Below, piece by piece: positions 28,421 through 40,700 of a DNA stretch of 64,000 nucleotides. Every line of letters begins with the position of its first letter. Positions within the stretch are counted from its first letter, which is position 1. This DNA comes from Ascaris suum (taxonomy: Eukaryota > Nematoda > Chromadorea > Rhabditida > Ascarididae), in NCBI GenBank assembly GCA_013433145.1, contig CM024169.1, positions 11,044,817 through 11,108,816 of the forward strand, in the 5' to 3' direction. The notes beneath the pieces are model-generated. The model worked only from the letters and a program-made list of their open reading frames with translations. It was not told the DNA's origin and did not search any database. The position numbers were made by a program, and so were the translations under genes.

Positions 28421-31400
28421 TTCATATATTCTTATTGAGATCATTTGCTAATTTTTAATAACGATAATATCGAATTCTTTTCAACGAAGCATATCGATAA
28501 GTCAGCACATCTAAAGAGTTATCTCGAAATCAGCACATTCAATGCAATGATTATACGATTCATAATTATTAATTTCTTTTAGACTCTTCTCTATTGCTCC
28601 AACTAATAATTTCATTCGTTTATCGTCTTATTTGAAGAGGAATTTTTCGTACTTTATTAAGTTGTGACCATAAAACGCTATATATTGTTGAATAATGGAT
28701 GTAATCGCTAACAAAGCATATGCCCACAATGTTAGCCTAATGCAACGAGCACAAAATATGGATTCTATAAGAGAAAAAAAAACAAGCTATTAGCATTTCG
28801 GATACATCATGAGGTTTTATGCATTTTTCCATCTTATAATATTTGTATTTATTTTCTCTCTTTCATTTTATTATTGTAATATGGCTATATGGTTGATGCT
28901 GAATACATCGTTTTAATCGAATACATTCAAATATCTGATGTGATTAATGATATTCGCATAATTAATCTAGAATTTATCTCAAAAAGAGAGCCGTATTGTA
29001 AATTTTATGCATAAAGGAGTCTTATCTTTTTATACGTTTATGAAGCCGCCACCATTTCTCTCCTTTATGCTACGTGCATATGGCACTCACTACATTTTAC
29101 ATTCAATTGATTTGTAATAACCACTCGATATGGATAATTCTCAACGAGTGTGACTGATTTCATCCGCGTTAACCATTTTTCGAATAATTCTGAAGCAGTT
29201 CAATGTTTTATCGCTCATTGTTGTCCACTCTCCCACTAATCATATCTCATCACCGTCATATTTATTCGCATTCGAGCGATGTTTGGTGTTGTATTTGTTC
29301 TTCTTTTTGCTCTTCTTACTATCTTTGACGCAGTGCTTAAAAATTTCATTTTCTTTTTCTCACGACCCATATCAATTCCTCAATTCCACTAGGCACTATG
29401 CGGTAAGCGAACATCGATGAATTCGAATTCCTGAACTAAAACTTTGTTGAAGTTGGCCATAGGAATCGATTTCTTCAAAAGACAACCGTTCTTTATCGAA
29501 GTGTGATTTTATGTCCGTCAAGTGCTTTTAGTATTCTATAGTCCATAAAGACTATGACTGAGTAGTCACTACTGGACTCATTGTAAATATTTATGCGAAA
29601 TATGATTTTTGAGTAGTGGTAGCGAATAGAAAATTTTTCACTATCAATATGAAGCGTTCACTTCACAACGGTTTCTAAGGATTTATTGTCGCTTAAATAG
29701 TGGCTATAAATCAGGACATCAATACTTAATATCTGTTAAGCGTTTAACGATTTCACAAATTGACGTTTGCAGCTTTAAATTGATGCCTAAAGGAATATGA
29801 TTTTCAATTAACTGCATCTATTTCAATAACTCCTAAACATTTAGTTATCTTTGTTTGATACGCACTAATGCACATTCATAATTTCTCATCGAATCTAATT
29901 GAAACTCATCATTTATTCAAGCAATTTCTATATTCACATCTACATATATTATGTCATTTCAATCGAGCTGTCACTTTTGTATTAGCTAAGTTGTCACATT
30001 CCTCGTTCAAATGCACCGCATATCCAACATAGGTACTTCGATTCTGCTGTCTTTGTGATCACGAGTGAGGCGATCGGAAAATGCTGATCTAGAGCACAAC
30101 TCGTTAGCTTCCATATCGTTTCGCGACATTTAGAACACGTGCTACCATCACAATATATTTTGGGGTGCCGTAAACATACTAAACGTAGTATCAAATCCCC
30201 CATCAGTTGATGTATCGATGAGTTTTTGGTCTCTGCAATCGAAAGATCACCAAATTTAAATATGGCCACTTAGCATTAGATTAAGCGAACAGTCGGTACT
30301 TATCGAAGCAGATGTCGTGCTGCATAACATAATATTTAAGGTGATCAGTAAGTGATCGGTGCTGAGCATATAGAGCTGCGATTTATGCGGCGTTCAGTGG
30401 CTGCGTTGGTTTATAAGAAGGCACGAGGAGATATTTCTTCTTGAAGAGGACAACTAGACAACATGTTGAACGATCATAAATTCTTTTTAAATTGTAACTC
30501 GATTTAGATGCAAATATTGGCCGTTGAGTGGGCCAAAGCACTTGACTCACTGCCTCGTTGTCGAGTAGCCGAGCACAAATTGAGTTAGGCAATCGGCACA
30601 GTGAATTGTTCGTTCGTTGCCCAACAAGCGCCCAGCGACCAGTTCGCACCTCCCAAACTACCGCTCTTAGCGCAACCCTCTTCTCGCCGGCTGCATCAAT
30701 CAACGCCTTCCCACCTCGCGCTTCTCTCAAGATTGCTTTTGTCTTCAGCTATTGGTCGCTAAAATGAAGCTGGAATTTTCGACTCTTCGAATGAGGATGT
30801 TGGCAAAAAATTCTTGCACATTATTTATGAAGGTTTAACCCGAGATAATACTGCAAAGGTCAAAGGTCGTTTCATAAGTGGAAGCATAAAGTTGAACGAA
30901 ACTGGCATTTCCGTATATACTCATTGAGAACATAGTTGTGCAGCATTCACATTCGCGCTTACTGTTCCATTGAATTTCTATTCTCTTGAAGTTGAGTCTA
31001 TCTGTATTCACTAATCTATATTCATTTCTGTAACGTTCATTACCATTCTAAATTGCTCATAGAAGTTGAGCATATCAACAACGCATCACAAATTTCCCAT
31101 CGGCTCTTCTCCTTTTTTTGCTATTTTCTTTATAAGAGAAATAAATTATGTTGTCCTCTATATTATTGCTTATTCGTGATGTGGTTCTATACTCTCATGA
31201 CATACGCCTACATTGTGCGCTATGTGTTTTCAATTTTTCAACTCATCTCTATGCAAATATCTTGCAAAATGAATGGAACTATTGCGTTAACATAACGCTT
31301 ATATATTTCAAAAGTTAACTTACTACAAACTAATGCAATAAGTTATCTTTAGGTGATAATTTAATAATCATGAAACACAGAAAGTACTTCTGGTGTTGCT

Positions 31401-34013
31401 TACATAAAACTCCATATTATTGCTCATCTTAAGCATCAATTCGGATACGTCGTTTGCGATTGTTCTGATCCTTCATAAAGTACTGCTTTACTGATTTCAA
31501 TAGGTATTTCCATTTCATTAGCAACGATTAGTCAAATTATCTCTGAATCCATCTGCATAATATACTGAATAAATCGATCTGCAATTCATGATCAGTATTT
31601 CTGTATGGTGTGCGTCTATCTTCGATGAAACCTTCGATGAAAAGCAATGCTTCAACGATTTGTTGAAAGCGAAATGCTGCTTCATCCATTTATGTTAATT
31701 TGCTCGATGGACATCTCGCATTTATGCTCTCACAAGCAAACGTATGAGATTTGAGGAATCTTGACGCCATTGTCAATCAGACTTTTCGTTTCTTATCCGT
31801 TTCCATTTGTCACTTTCTCCAGCACGATGTGAAATATCCAGCTATTCAATAACAAAAATTACTAATTTCGAAATATATAACAAAAAATTCTTTCAAATCA
31901 CACCTATTTATAAAGTGAAAATTTTTCTTTTGATAGTATTTTCTATCCTCGGAGTACCATCAGATTACTCAAGCATTATCCATTTTCTACTGGGGCTTTA
32001 GTGTTCATAGTGAATGCCATTGTAAAACGTCTATATGCTTTCTTGTATTGTATATTATCAATCATTCGCATCAATACCACCTCGCAATTGAGCGATATGC
32101 GTCGAATCGTTTCATGTGATTTTATTTTTTTCATTCTGCATCAAATGACCAACATTTTGTTCTAGTTTATAGTTGAATTATTGTTGAACTGATTGCGTTA
32201 TACTAAAATATCTCATAGTTAACTGAGAGCAGTGCTAAGGCAAATACGTAATATGTGAGAAATGCGGTGAATACTTCTGAAGGAAAATATGGGGAGGGAA
32301 ATTTGTTTTTACAGAAAGGACGACAACAGGAAGTATATAAAAACCTTTCGATCTTAGCCGAGCTTAGTAATATTACTTTTACTTACTTTTCAAAAAGATC
32401 AACGTCACAGATGCCTTTCACAGACACGCCATAATAGTCAACGAGTTCATGTCGTAAAATATGGCGATCTTCCAAAAAGTTTCCATTTCTATAGTTACCT
32501 TCAATATAAAGCTGGTTCTTTTCGTAGGCATTCGAAAATATGGCGTAGATTCAACAAAGAAACACGTTGTTTATGCCCAGGAACAGTCTGTATGGATTTG
32601 TTTGCTGTAGAGTTGATACATTTGTCGTAGACGACGATATTGGTACGAAATTATTACATCTTGAGGTCATCATGAGCATTATCAAGGCGCCTCAAAAATT
32701 TGATAAGACGATTTGTTTGCTGCAGAGATTCCATGTTGTCAAATAATTTTTCACCTATTATTTGCAATCGATTGTCCTTACTTAGCTATATTTAGTATTG
32801 AACAGATCGAGCGTGCTCAAATTTCGCATACTGAAAAAAAGTTATTTCAGCGAAATTTGTGATTATAGTACACGAACCTGGAGTAACGCATCAAATTGTG
32901 CTGGAGGTTACACTTTCTGGGAAGACGTCTGTTCTATGCCTGTAGATTAATGGACAGTCTTCGTGCACGAAGAAAGTTTAAGTTCATTCTAACAGTTTAA
33001 AGTGCAAACTTTCAGTCTAAAGATTCCACCTTCACCTTAAATGAGTGGAACGAACGTTTTCCAGGAGCTCTGACCTTTCTTACTGAATTTCAAAAGACCA
33101 GTGGGAGCAACGTGTTTTGCAGATTTTAGGTCATCAAAATATTTTTGTGATTGAAAAAAACAAAAATGAGACCGACGTTGTGCTTTAAAGATTCGTGCTA
33201 GGCGATATATATTGGTCGAGTTCTTTCTCCAGATGCTTCCTTTGCGCGTTAGAAGAATTGACGCAGGTTTAGCTCTGGCTCGTATGAACATTTTTGGCCA
33301 GCTTCAAGGGAAACCACCGATGGAATTAGCTTCGTTTGACAAACTAGCGTACCCATTCGCATGCTGACATAATTGCGTCTACCCACTCGGCTTTTGGAAT
33401 ATGTAATCACGATGGGTTGCTTCCACCCCGACACGTTCATAATCACCCCTTTGATTGCCTTTGGTGGTCGTTAACCTTCAATAAAAGACGGCTAACCTGT
33501 AATCACCTGCATGATATTTCAAATGCTGTTATTTAACAAATTTCTTAGGCTTATTTGGTGTTCCTGTCTTGCCTCATATTTCATGCAGAGTTGTGATGTG
33601 ACAGCTGAGTAATTCTGCCGATAATGAAAAAAAAGCATTAAAATTTCTTCAATAGTTTGCTCATGCAGTATTGAAAGTAATGTACGAATAGAGAACTCGT
33701 TCAGTTTTTCGTGCTTCGTGCGCGTCACAAGAAGGATTGCTAAATTTATAGCAATGCTAAGGCGATTTGAAGCGATGTTGCCTAAAATATGCAAATACGC
33801 GCCAGACGGACGTCCAATCTGTGCGGCAATTCAACGTCGTTCATCGCCAGTGATGATTTGTTAGCAAGTATGCCACATTACGTACTGACAGCATTTCCGT
33901 GATAATACAATTGCGAAGAAAAATCGAATAATGCGTGCCACAACATTTACGTTAACTGCCATCAATTAGTGTAGGGAAAAATCCAGTGCCAGCAATTTGA
34001 ACCATTTCTATAG

Positions 34014-34044
34014 TTCATGACATACTTCATGACCCAGTTCATGA
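34014..34044. repeat. 12-base tandem repeat with TTCATGA core
   Basis: TTCATGA occurs at 34014, 34026 and 34038, exactly 12 bases apart, in units differing in the linker. The last copy lies in the palindrome AGTTCATGAACT. Confidence 0.8.
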
Positions 34045-37000
34045 ACTCTTATCACCTTGGCAATAGTGAGGGATGAATGACCGAATAGGAATTTTCATGA
34101 AATTGTGAAATCCCACAAAGTCAATAATTCGATTGTTGGAGATATTGAAAATATCGTCACTATATCGAAGTTCTTGGGATAATGATGAACTGATGATACG
34201 GAAAGGTTTTTCGTTTTTTTTTTGCATCATCGAAATGAACACTAGCTGAAACGAATCAACAAGTAGATTAGGCAGATTTTTTTTTAATTGAATTAGAAGA
34301 GAATGAGGAAATGAACAAAAAAAAGAATTTTTTTTTCTTACGATGATGTAGTCAATTCAGAAACACTTTCATCACTTCAGCATTATTCGCATTCAACCAT
34401 GAAAAGCGATGAGGAAAAATGCCATCTTCGTTAGCAGTGAAACATCGAAAAGCTCATTTTAACAAAAGGGCTCATTCATTCAGCAATACTTTTCTAATTT
34501 TCGCAAATGATGAGCCAAATATGAGCATTTTCTAACGAAAATGATTCGACACTTATAAACGAGAAGAAAATATTAGAATTATTTGACACCGCAAATCTTT
34601 TCCTCTTAAACTATTTTCACATGAAATGGATGTATGAATGCATTGCTTCAATATGCGTTTTTCTCGATAACAAGGTAGTTACACCTGATTTCCAATGAAT
34701 TTTATGGGAGAAAAGTGAATGATAAGGGAGATTTTTTAGAAACGAGATCTTGCAGTACACTATTCATCATGATACAATGAAATAACCTAGGTGATTGTTT
34801 TGAATTGCTTCTTGTCTAGGACAATTTTATGCGATCAAATTTTTGCCACTTCAATTAGTGCGAATGTCTTATAGCTAATGCTAGGTAAAGCGCAAATAGT
34901 GATTGATTGATGAAACACTGATAGATGGTCAACATTTGCAAGGGCATTCTTTTCATCATATTAACTAGATCTTGCTGCAACTAGTATAGAAAATGCTCTG
35001 ACAATATTTCATTCTCAAGAAAGCCACAGTTAAACGAAGTCAGTTTCGTCATGAGTGCACCATAATGTATATATCTCGCTTTGCATTTCTCCTCCCATCC
35101 TCCCTTCACCCTCCCCTCTCCTCCCAATTTCGGCGAAAAATTATGTGAGCGCCCACCAACTCAAATACCTTTGGCCTTCGCAGGAACCTGCTTATATTTG
35201 TTAGGGGACGTCTTGTTTCCCACAGGTTTCACAGCGTGTGCAGAGCACGTGAAACCAATTGAAGGAATAAACTATTCCTCGCGCTCAGTGTACAGTTGTA
35301 CATAGTTAACAGCATTTGCGGATTTGATGCTCGGGGATAATGAAATTTAAGGCGCTAAGATTTTCTTGTTGAGATTTCAACTTCTCGTAGACCACATTAT
35401 TTACACGATTTTATGATACGCTCCATATTTTTAATGTCTAAGCTCATAAATATGTTATGCTAGGGGTACTTTTTTTATAGACTTCATAGTTGTATTGGAT
35501 GAGATTTATGCTTCTTAAAGAGTTGAATCTATTGTCTAGTAGAATTAACCAACACTGAAAGCGCAAACTTCACAATTGATATTCAAGGTGATTGATAGTG
35601 ATGAAAGTCTTCATATGATGAGGCAATATTCTAGTTGATCGTTTTAACTTAAGATTCGTTTTGTTATCTTTACTTGCAAATGCATAATTTATCTCGACGA
35701 ATATCATCAATTTGTTTTGCAAAAATCATTTATTAATATCAGAATCTCGCATTAGGAATTTTGCCTAATATTCAATATTATTTTAAAACTAGAAAATTTC
35801 TAGTTCATTTTCTCTCTAAGTGCCTTTATACAACATTAACTATAGTGCGCTTCTCAGTATTTTTATTTCAATGCAAGAGGTTTTGTCTTTCATTGTTAAA
35901 ACACCTTGAAAATGCTCATCATGACGAATATGCTCGTCACACGAATGGTTTTTATGTAAAAGTCATGTTGATTCCTATTATAGTTGGTTCTCTCTAATTG
36001 TTATGTGACGAAATAGGCGACACTTCTTAGGCTTAGCAGACACCGATAATTAATGCGTTTCGGATTTTCGCTATTGCTGAAAGGGCAAATTGATTTCTCA
36101 TCGGCTGCACGAATTTCTTCACTGATGTAATGCCCTACCGAAAGGAAAAGAACGATGAGAGTTTTCGCGTTTCTTCATAAAGCGAAATTTTTGATAAGTT
36201 CGTAACAACGCCGATATTCTTTTGTAAATAGTACCAATGTCTTTCCTGTAGAGAAAAGTATTTGCTGATTATGGAGGCTACATGCAAATATCACGTATCT
36301 TTCCGATTATCTGCCGCACCGAATGCTTCAAAAATATTTGTGTCATCAATGATGGCATTCGGTCGGTATTTGCGAATAATCACATCGGCGTAAGCGGCAA
36401 TTTAAATATGCGCTCATGCTCTTGTTGCCGATGAGCAAATTTCTTCCTCTTCCGCTCTTGTTTACCTCTGCCATTTGGCGACAGAATCCGCGCCTTTGGG
36501 CACTTATGACCGTGGGAAAAGTTATGTGGATTTTGCTTACTTAAATCCCATTTCGGACGAAATGACATCACATAATGTCAACTGTTATGCGAGTAGTATT
36601 GCATCGATTGCTCGACATATATGCAGCAGGTGAACCATATGCGACCTCTCACATTATGTTGCTTATCAGGCTCATTTACGTGCACATAAGAGCTAGCTGC
36701 ATATATATTTGGAGCTAGAGCCTCGCACAGCTCACGTTGCGAGAAATCTGGGAGTGGAATGAGGTACAAAGACAACAGAAAAATTATGGTACCGTCGAGT
36801 GAATTTTTGATGGGCTAACCGCATTCCTATCGCTAAAGTTCATGAGAGAAGTGCTGTCCACCCTGCACCCGCCTGTCCTCAATTACTGTACTCGTCTTCG
36901 TCTTTGGACTAATCAAAATCACATCACTGTCACAGTCTGAGCGGGACTATGCTCGCCTTTGACACATATGTTTTATCGACGTATAATCATTCCGTTCCGT

Positions 37001-37590
37001 TAATCTCAATTCAACTCTGCTTGTTGTCATAATATGCTCGTCGGAAATGTTGCACTATTTGCGCTCTTGGACTGATAGGGCCTACCTACACCGAAACGAG
37101 TGACTACTGATCAAACATCCGCGGTAGCTTCATGGTGGAGCGTTGATGCAGCAAGTGAGATGCCGCGAGTTTGTCCCAGTCTCCGAACAATGTTTTCATT
37201 AGTCAACAAATACGCACACATCGAAAGATGGAAGTCCGTTTTGTAAGTAAGTATATGAGCAGGAAGTAAATAATGCTAAATGTTACACTTCACATGTTTG
37301 TGGCATTCAAATGAGCAGCAAATGTAGTCGATGGTTGCTCAATTTGTGGAAGAATCTCCCTGCAAGTGTCATGTGTTGAAAGTTGTCGATCGGCGTTACT
37401 CATTCATTTCGTGATTAAGTTGCAACTACCTTGTAACTTATTGCTGTTATGCTGTATTTGTTTGCATCTCTTATTATGGTTGCATTTTTAAGAGAATGTT
37501 GAATGTTTTTTTTAATCAATAAAATGCTCTTCCAGCATCGCGTTTACTACCAACCCTTATTTACGTCATTTTTGTAATATATGTGTGGTT

Positions 37591-37598
37591 ATTTCCAG
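37591..37598 (+). promoter_or_regulatory. Candidate 5' acceptor of neuroligin mRNA
   Basis: ATTTCCAG on the plus strand, 85 bases before the chosen start codon. It could accept a spliced leader or join an upstream non-coding exon. It is the best acceptor in the immediate leader region. Confidence 0.4.
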
Positions 37599-37652
37599 AT
37601 GAGAGTATGTGGTATTGGGAGAGGAGTTTGCGGTAGCGATTTGCCTTTTTAA
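37599..37652 (+). other. Upstream ORF (17 codons) before the neuroligin start
   Basis: If the mRNA begins at the acceptor just before it, the first ATG opens a 17-codon frame ending in TAA, 31 bases ahead of and out of frame with the neuroligin ATG. Such a uORF could damp translation. It only matters if this acceptor is used. Confidence 0.3.
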
Positions 37653-37683
37653 CGAGGCGAAATAAAGAAAGAGGCAGAGAGAT

Positions 37684-37751
37684 ATGTATGCTATGTGGTG
37701 GCATTATCCGCTATTACTTATCGCATCATGCATTCTCCTCGCCGCATCAAG
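37684..37751 (+). other. nlg-1: Neuroligin exon 1: signal peptide
   Basis: The exon encodes a Met-Tyr-Ala-Met-Trp-Trp start, then a Leu/Ile/Ala-rich hydrophobic core, and ends with two bases of a Ser codon before a GTGTTT donor. That phase (2) is exactly what exon 2 at 38761 needs. A second in-frame Met at codon 4 could also serve as start. No other upstream segment with a signal peptide and matching phase was found within the preceding few kilobases. Confidence 0.75.
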
Positions 37752-40700
37752 GTGTTTTTTAGAAATTATTTCTCTAATTTCTCTGTCAGGTTGTTTAGAG
37801 TATGTTCATTGTATTTTTTTTTATTCAAGAAGCTTTCATCCCCCCCCCCCCCAAAAAAAGGAACGGTCTCTTCCACGTTCAAATTTCGGAGCAAAATCGG
37901 AGTGAAATTTCCAATGTCCCAATAACATCTGAGCACGTTAAAATCGCTTTATGATATAATAAGGTAAAAGAAAGTGTATTCAGAGTTATGGATATTTCTT
38001 TGCGGGTAAATAATATTATTGATCCTTTGAAAAATTACTATAGAGAACCGATGATTGATTATGAAATGAGATCGTGATATAGCATAGGATCATGCCGATG
38101 GAATAATACTACCCACTTAAGATTGCGCGTTTAAATTTCGAAGATTTTAACTCCAAATACTGCCAATACGATGGATGATTTCTGTTAGGTGCTTATTTTG
38201 CTTTTTCATTCATTTTCCCCCTATTCCTATTGGAAAATCATTGAAGGTGCGCTTCTCAATTCTCGAGCACTTCATCATTTCCATAGAAGAGCGATAATTA
38301 CTCACTAAGAAATTGCATTGTGAAAGTGAAATCGAAGATTTTCGAAAGTTGAGATTTATTTGAAGTTGAAAAAAAAGAATCCTTATTCAATACCACTATT
38401 TCATTTCCTCTTTTTGCTGATTAAATTTTCCCGGTGATGAGTTAATCGCACCACTATAGAAAAAAGCATTTTCAACTCTGAGAGGAATCGCTTCAACTTG
38501 TAATGTTTTGTTTTCACCTTCAGGCAATGCTACAAATTTGCTTTGCATTCACGAAAAGCACACTTCACTTTATTCGATAATTTTTCTTGCAAAGGGAAGC
38601 GTCATTTCAGAAATTTTGAAATGTTTTCGAAAGAACTAATACATACAGTTGCGTCATTTCTCTCAGCACTCAACTTAGAAGTATTAAATATTGGTTATTT
38701 CATGAATTATGCAATGAAATGATGACATTCACTTATATTGAGTGTAGTACAAAATTTTAGTGGCCATTCGGGCATGAAAACCGTGACAACGACATTTGGT
38801 GTATTGCGTGGCGAGACTGTCAGTCCTGATGTGGGTGATTTGTCGCCAGTAACACAATATCTTGGTGTTCCGTATGGAGTTGCCCCATCTGGACAGGTAC
38901 AACTTCACCGCCATTCCAATCTACCACAGTTTTGGTGTACAATATTATTTGTAGACGTTTGCATTTGTTACATTGCGATTTTCGCATCTTATTTGAAGCT
39001 CAGCGGACGCAGATATATGCAGCTTTATGATGTTTTCGTCAATGTGATATATCGGTTGCATCAAGCCCGTACTGAGTAGCACTCCGGATAAGGCAGAGAT
39101 ATACGATTTAAGCATCTAGCACAGCCACTTGATCATAATAAATCGAAGGAGGCTTCGTCACTACAGTATTCATAAGAACCCATAGAGTGCATATTGTTTC
39201 ATGTCATATTGCGTCCACTGTTATCAGGTGTAACGTGATCCACGATGAAAACATACTAGATAAATTCTTAAAAGCATAGCTATGAATGGTCAAAATATAA
39301 GATTCACTTGTACAAGGCGAAATTGTTTCTCTTTCCTAATTTTTAGTGGGATTACTTTACGATTACGAGAGGAGCGTCATATATCATTGCTTCCAAAGTG
39401 AATTATAGCAATTGATTTCGCATATTCGATTTAGAAATCACCTTGAGAGGTCTAGAAATTGCAAATTTGTCTATGAAAAATTAGATTTATTCTACATAGC
39501 TGCATGGTTGCATCACTCATTTATCATCTCCTTCCTGCTTGAGCCACTTCGTAGACGATTAATGCCCCAATTCGAATACGTCGAACTATGCCTTCTTCCA
39601 TTTTTACTTCAGTATTTTTTTTCATTTGTTCATTCTATGCAATTTTAATGTACTCTTTTTCAACCGTTTATTTTTCTTTTTACTCACCGTTGATGACATT
39701 CTCAGTAACTTTTACTGTCTTCATCCTTTACTTCTATTTACGCTTAGTGTCTTTGACTATCGCATTGTAGTATCGTTTCAACATGGCGATATCGGCAGCT
39801 AAATGGACGCACCTACCGAAGGACGCCAACAAACTCTCATCGGTGTGCATTCAGTCAGGGATACCCGAGCTTTCCGAAGCAAAGTACGTTCTCTTTGACG
39901 GGTTATAGCGCCTTCAAATCAAATGCAACATGATCCTCGAAAATCCATAGCGTCGTAGTTTGGAGGAAACGTTGGGAAAAAGAATGAAGGATTTGACATC
40001 TTTCACGGCAAATTTTGCATTTCATTTAACCATTTTCATTAAGATATGCTGCGAAAACTATTTTATCTCTCATAATGGGAGATAACGCCAATTGTCAACA
40101 CATAACGTCATAGAGAACAACTACACCATGCAACAAATGCATTTGGATGACTGAACTTAATTGAAAGTCGTGAACTATTTTTTCTTTTCGTAATTTCCAT
40201 GTTTATCAGGTGTGGTAATATATTATTTTTCAAGGAGGGAGTTCTAAGGAACTTGTTTTTTTTTTTGGCGAGCTAGCTGTAAAATTTGCTCTGTTGGATT
40301 TAAGAGTACGGTGTAATATTATTAAGGTTAGTGACATTTGAGTTAATTAGTAAGACGTCCCAAGGAACGTTTCTTCTACTATCAATAAATGATGAATTAT
40401 AACCTTTTTTTAAAGTAACGTTAATAAGTCAAGAGTATGAGGTCAGCTTTCTATAGAGTATCTTCAAACTGCTTACTTTATTCTTACAAGAGATAACCTT
40501 AAGGAGTCTGGGAGGTTTCAGAATGGCCCACGAAAAATCTCGTATTAGAAGGAGCACTACGTCGGCACGAGGGAAGTCCAATGCACCCATATTTGTCTAG
40601 ATTTCCTGCAACATAAAGTCAAGGCATTTGTCATGTAGGCACAAACAAATATTTTTGCGAACTCAAATGCCGCTTCTTTCATCGCTATAGGGAACAACAA

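Larger units (their letters stand above)
27506..37590. other. Gene desert upstream of the neuroligin gene
   Basis: About 10 kb with no supported gene. It contains a G-rich tract (28402-28420), a GC-richer block at 30540-30740, a possible second transposase remnant (about 32640-33420, minus), a 12-base tandem repeat (34014-34044) and a GC-richer block at about 36400-37200. That last block lies within 1.3 kb of the neuroligin start and includes a CAGGTG E-box near 36628, so it is the best place to look for promoter elements, though none is proven. Confidence 0.45.

Noticed and set aside
29994..30269. Minus-strand frame with several Cys pairs
   Set aside because: It suggests a zinc ribbon at first sight, but spacing matches no family I know and another frame is equally plausible.
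30383..30767. Overlapping frames of 115 (minus) and 69 (plus) codons
   Set aside because: They reflect a GC-richer block open on both strands; neither product has recognisable features.
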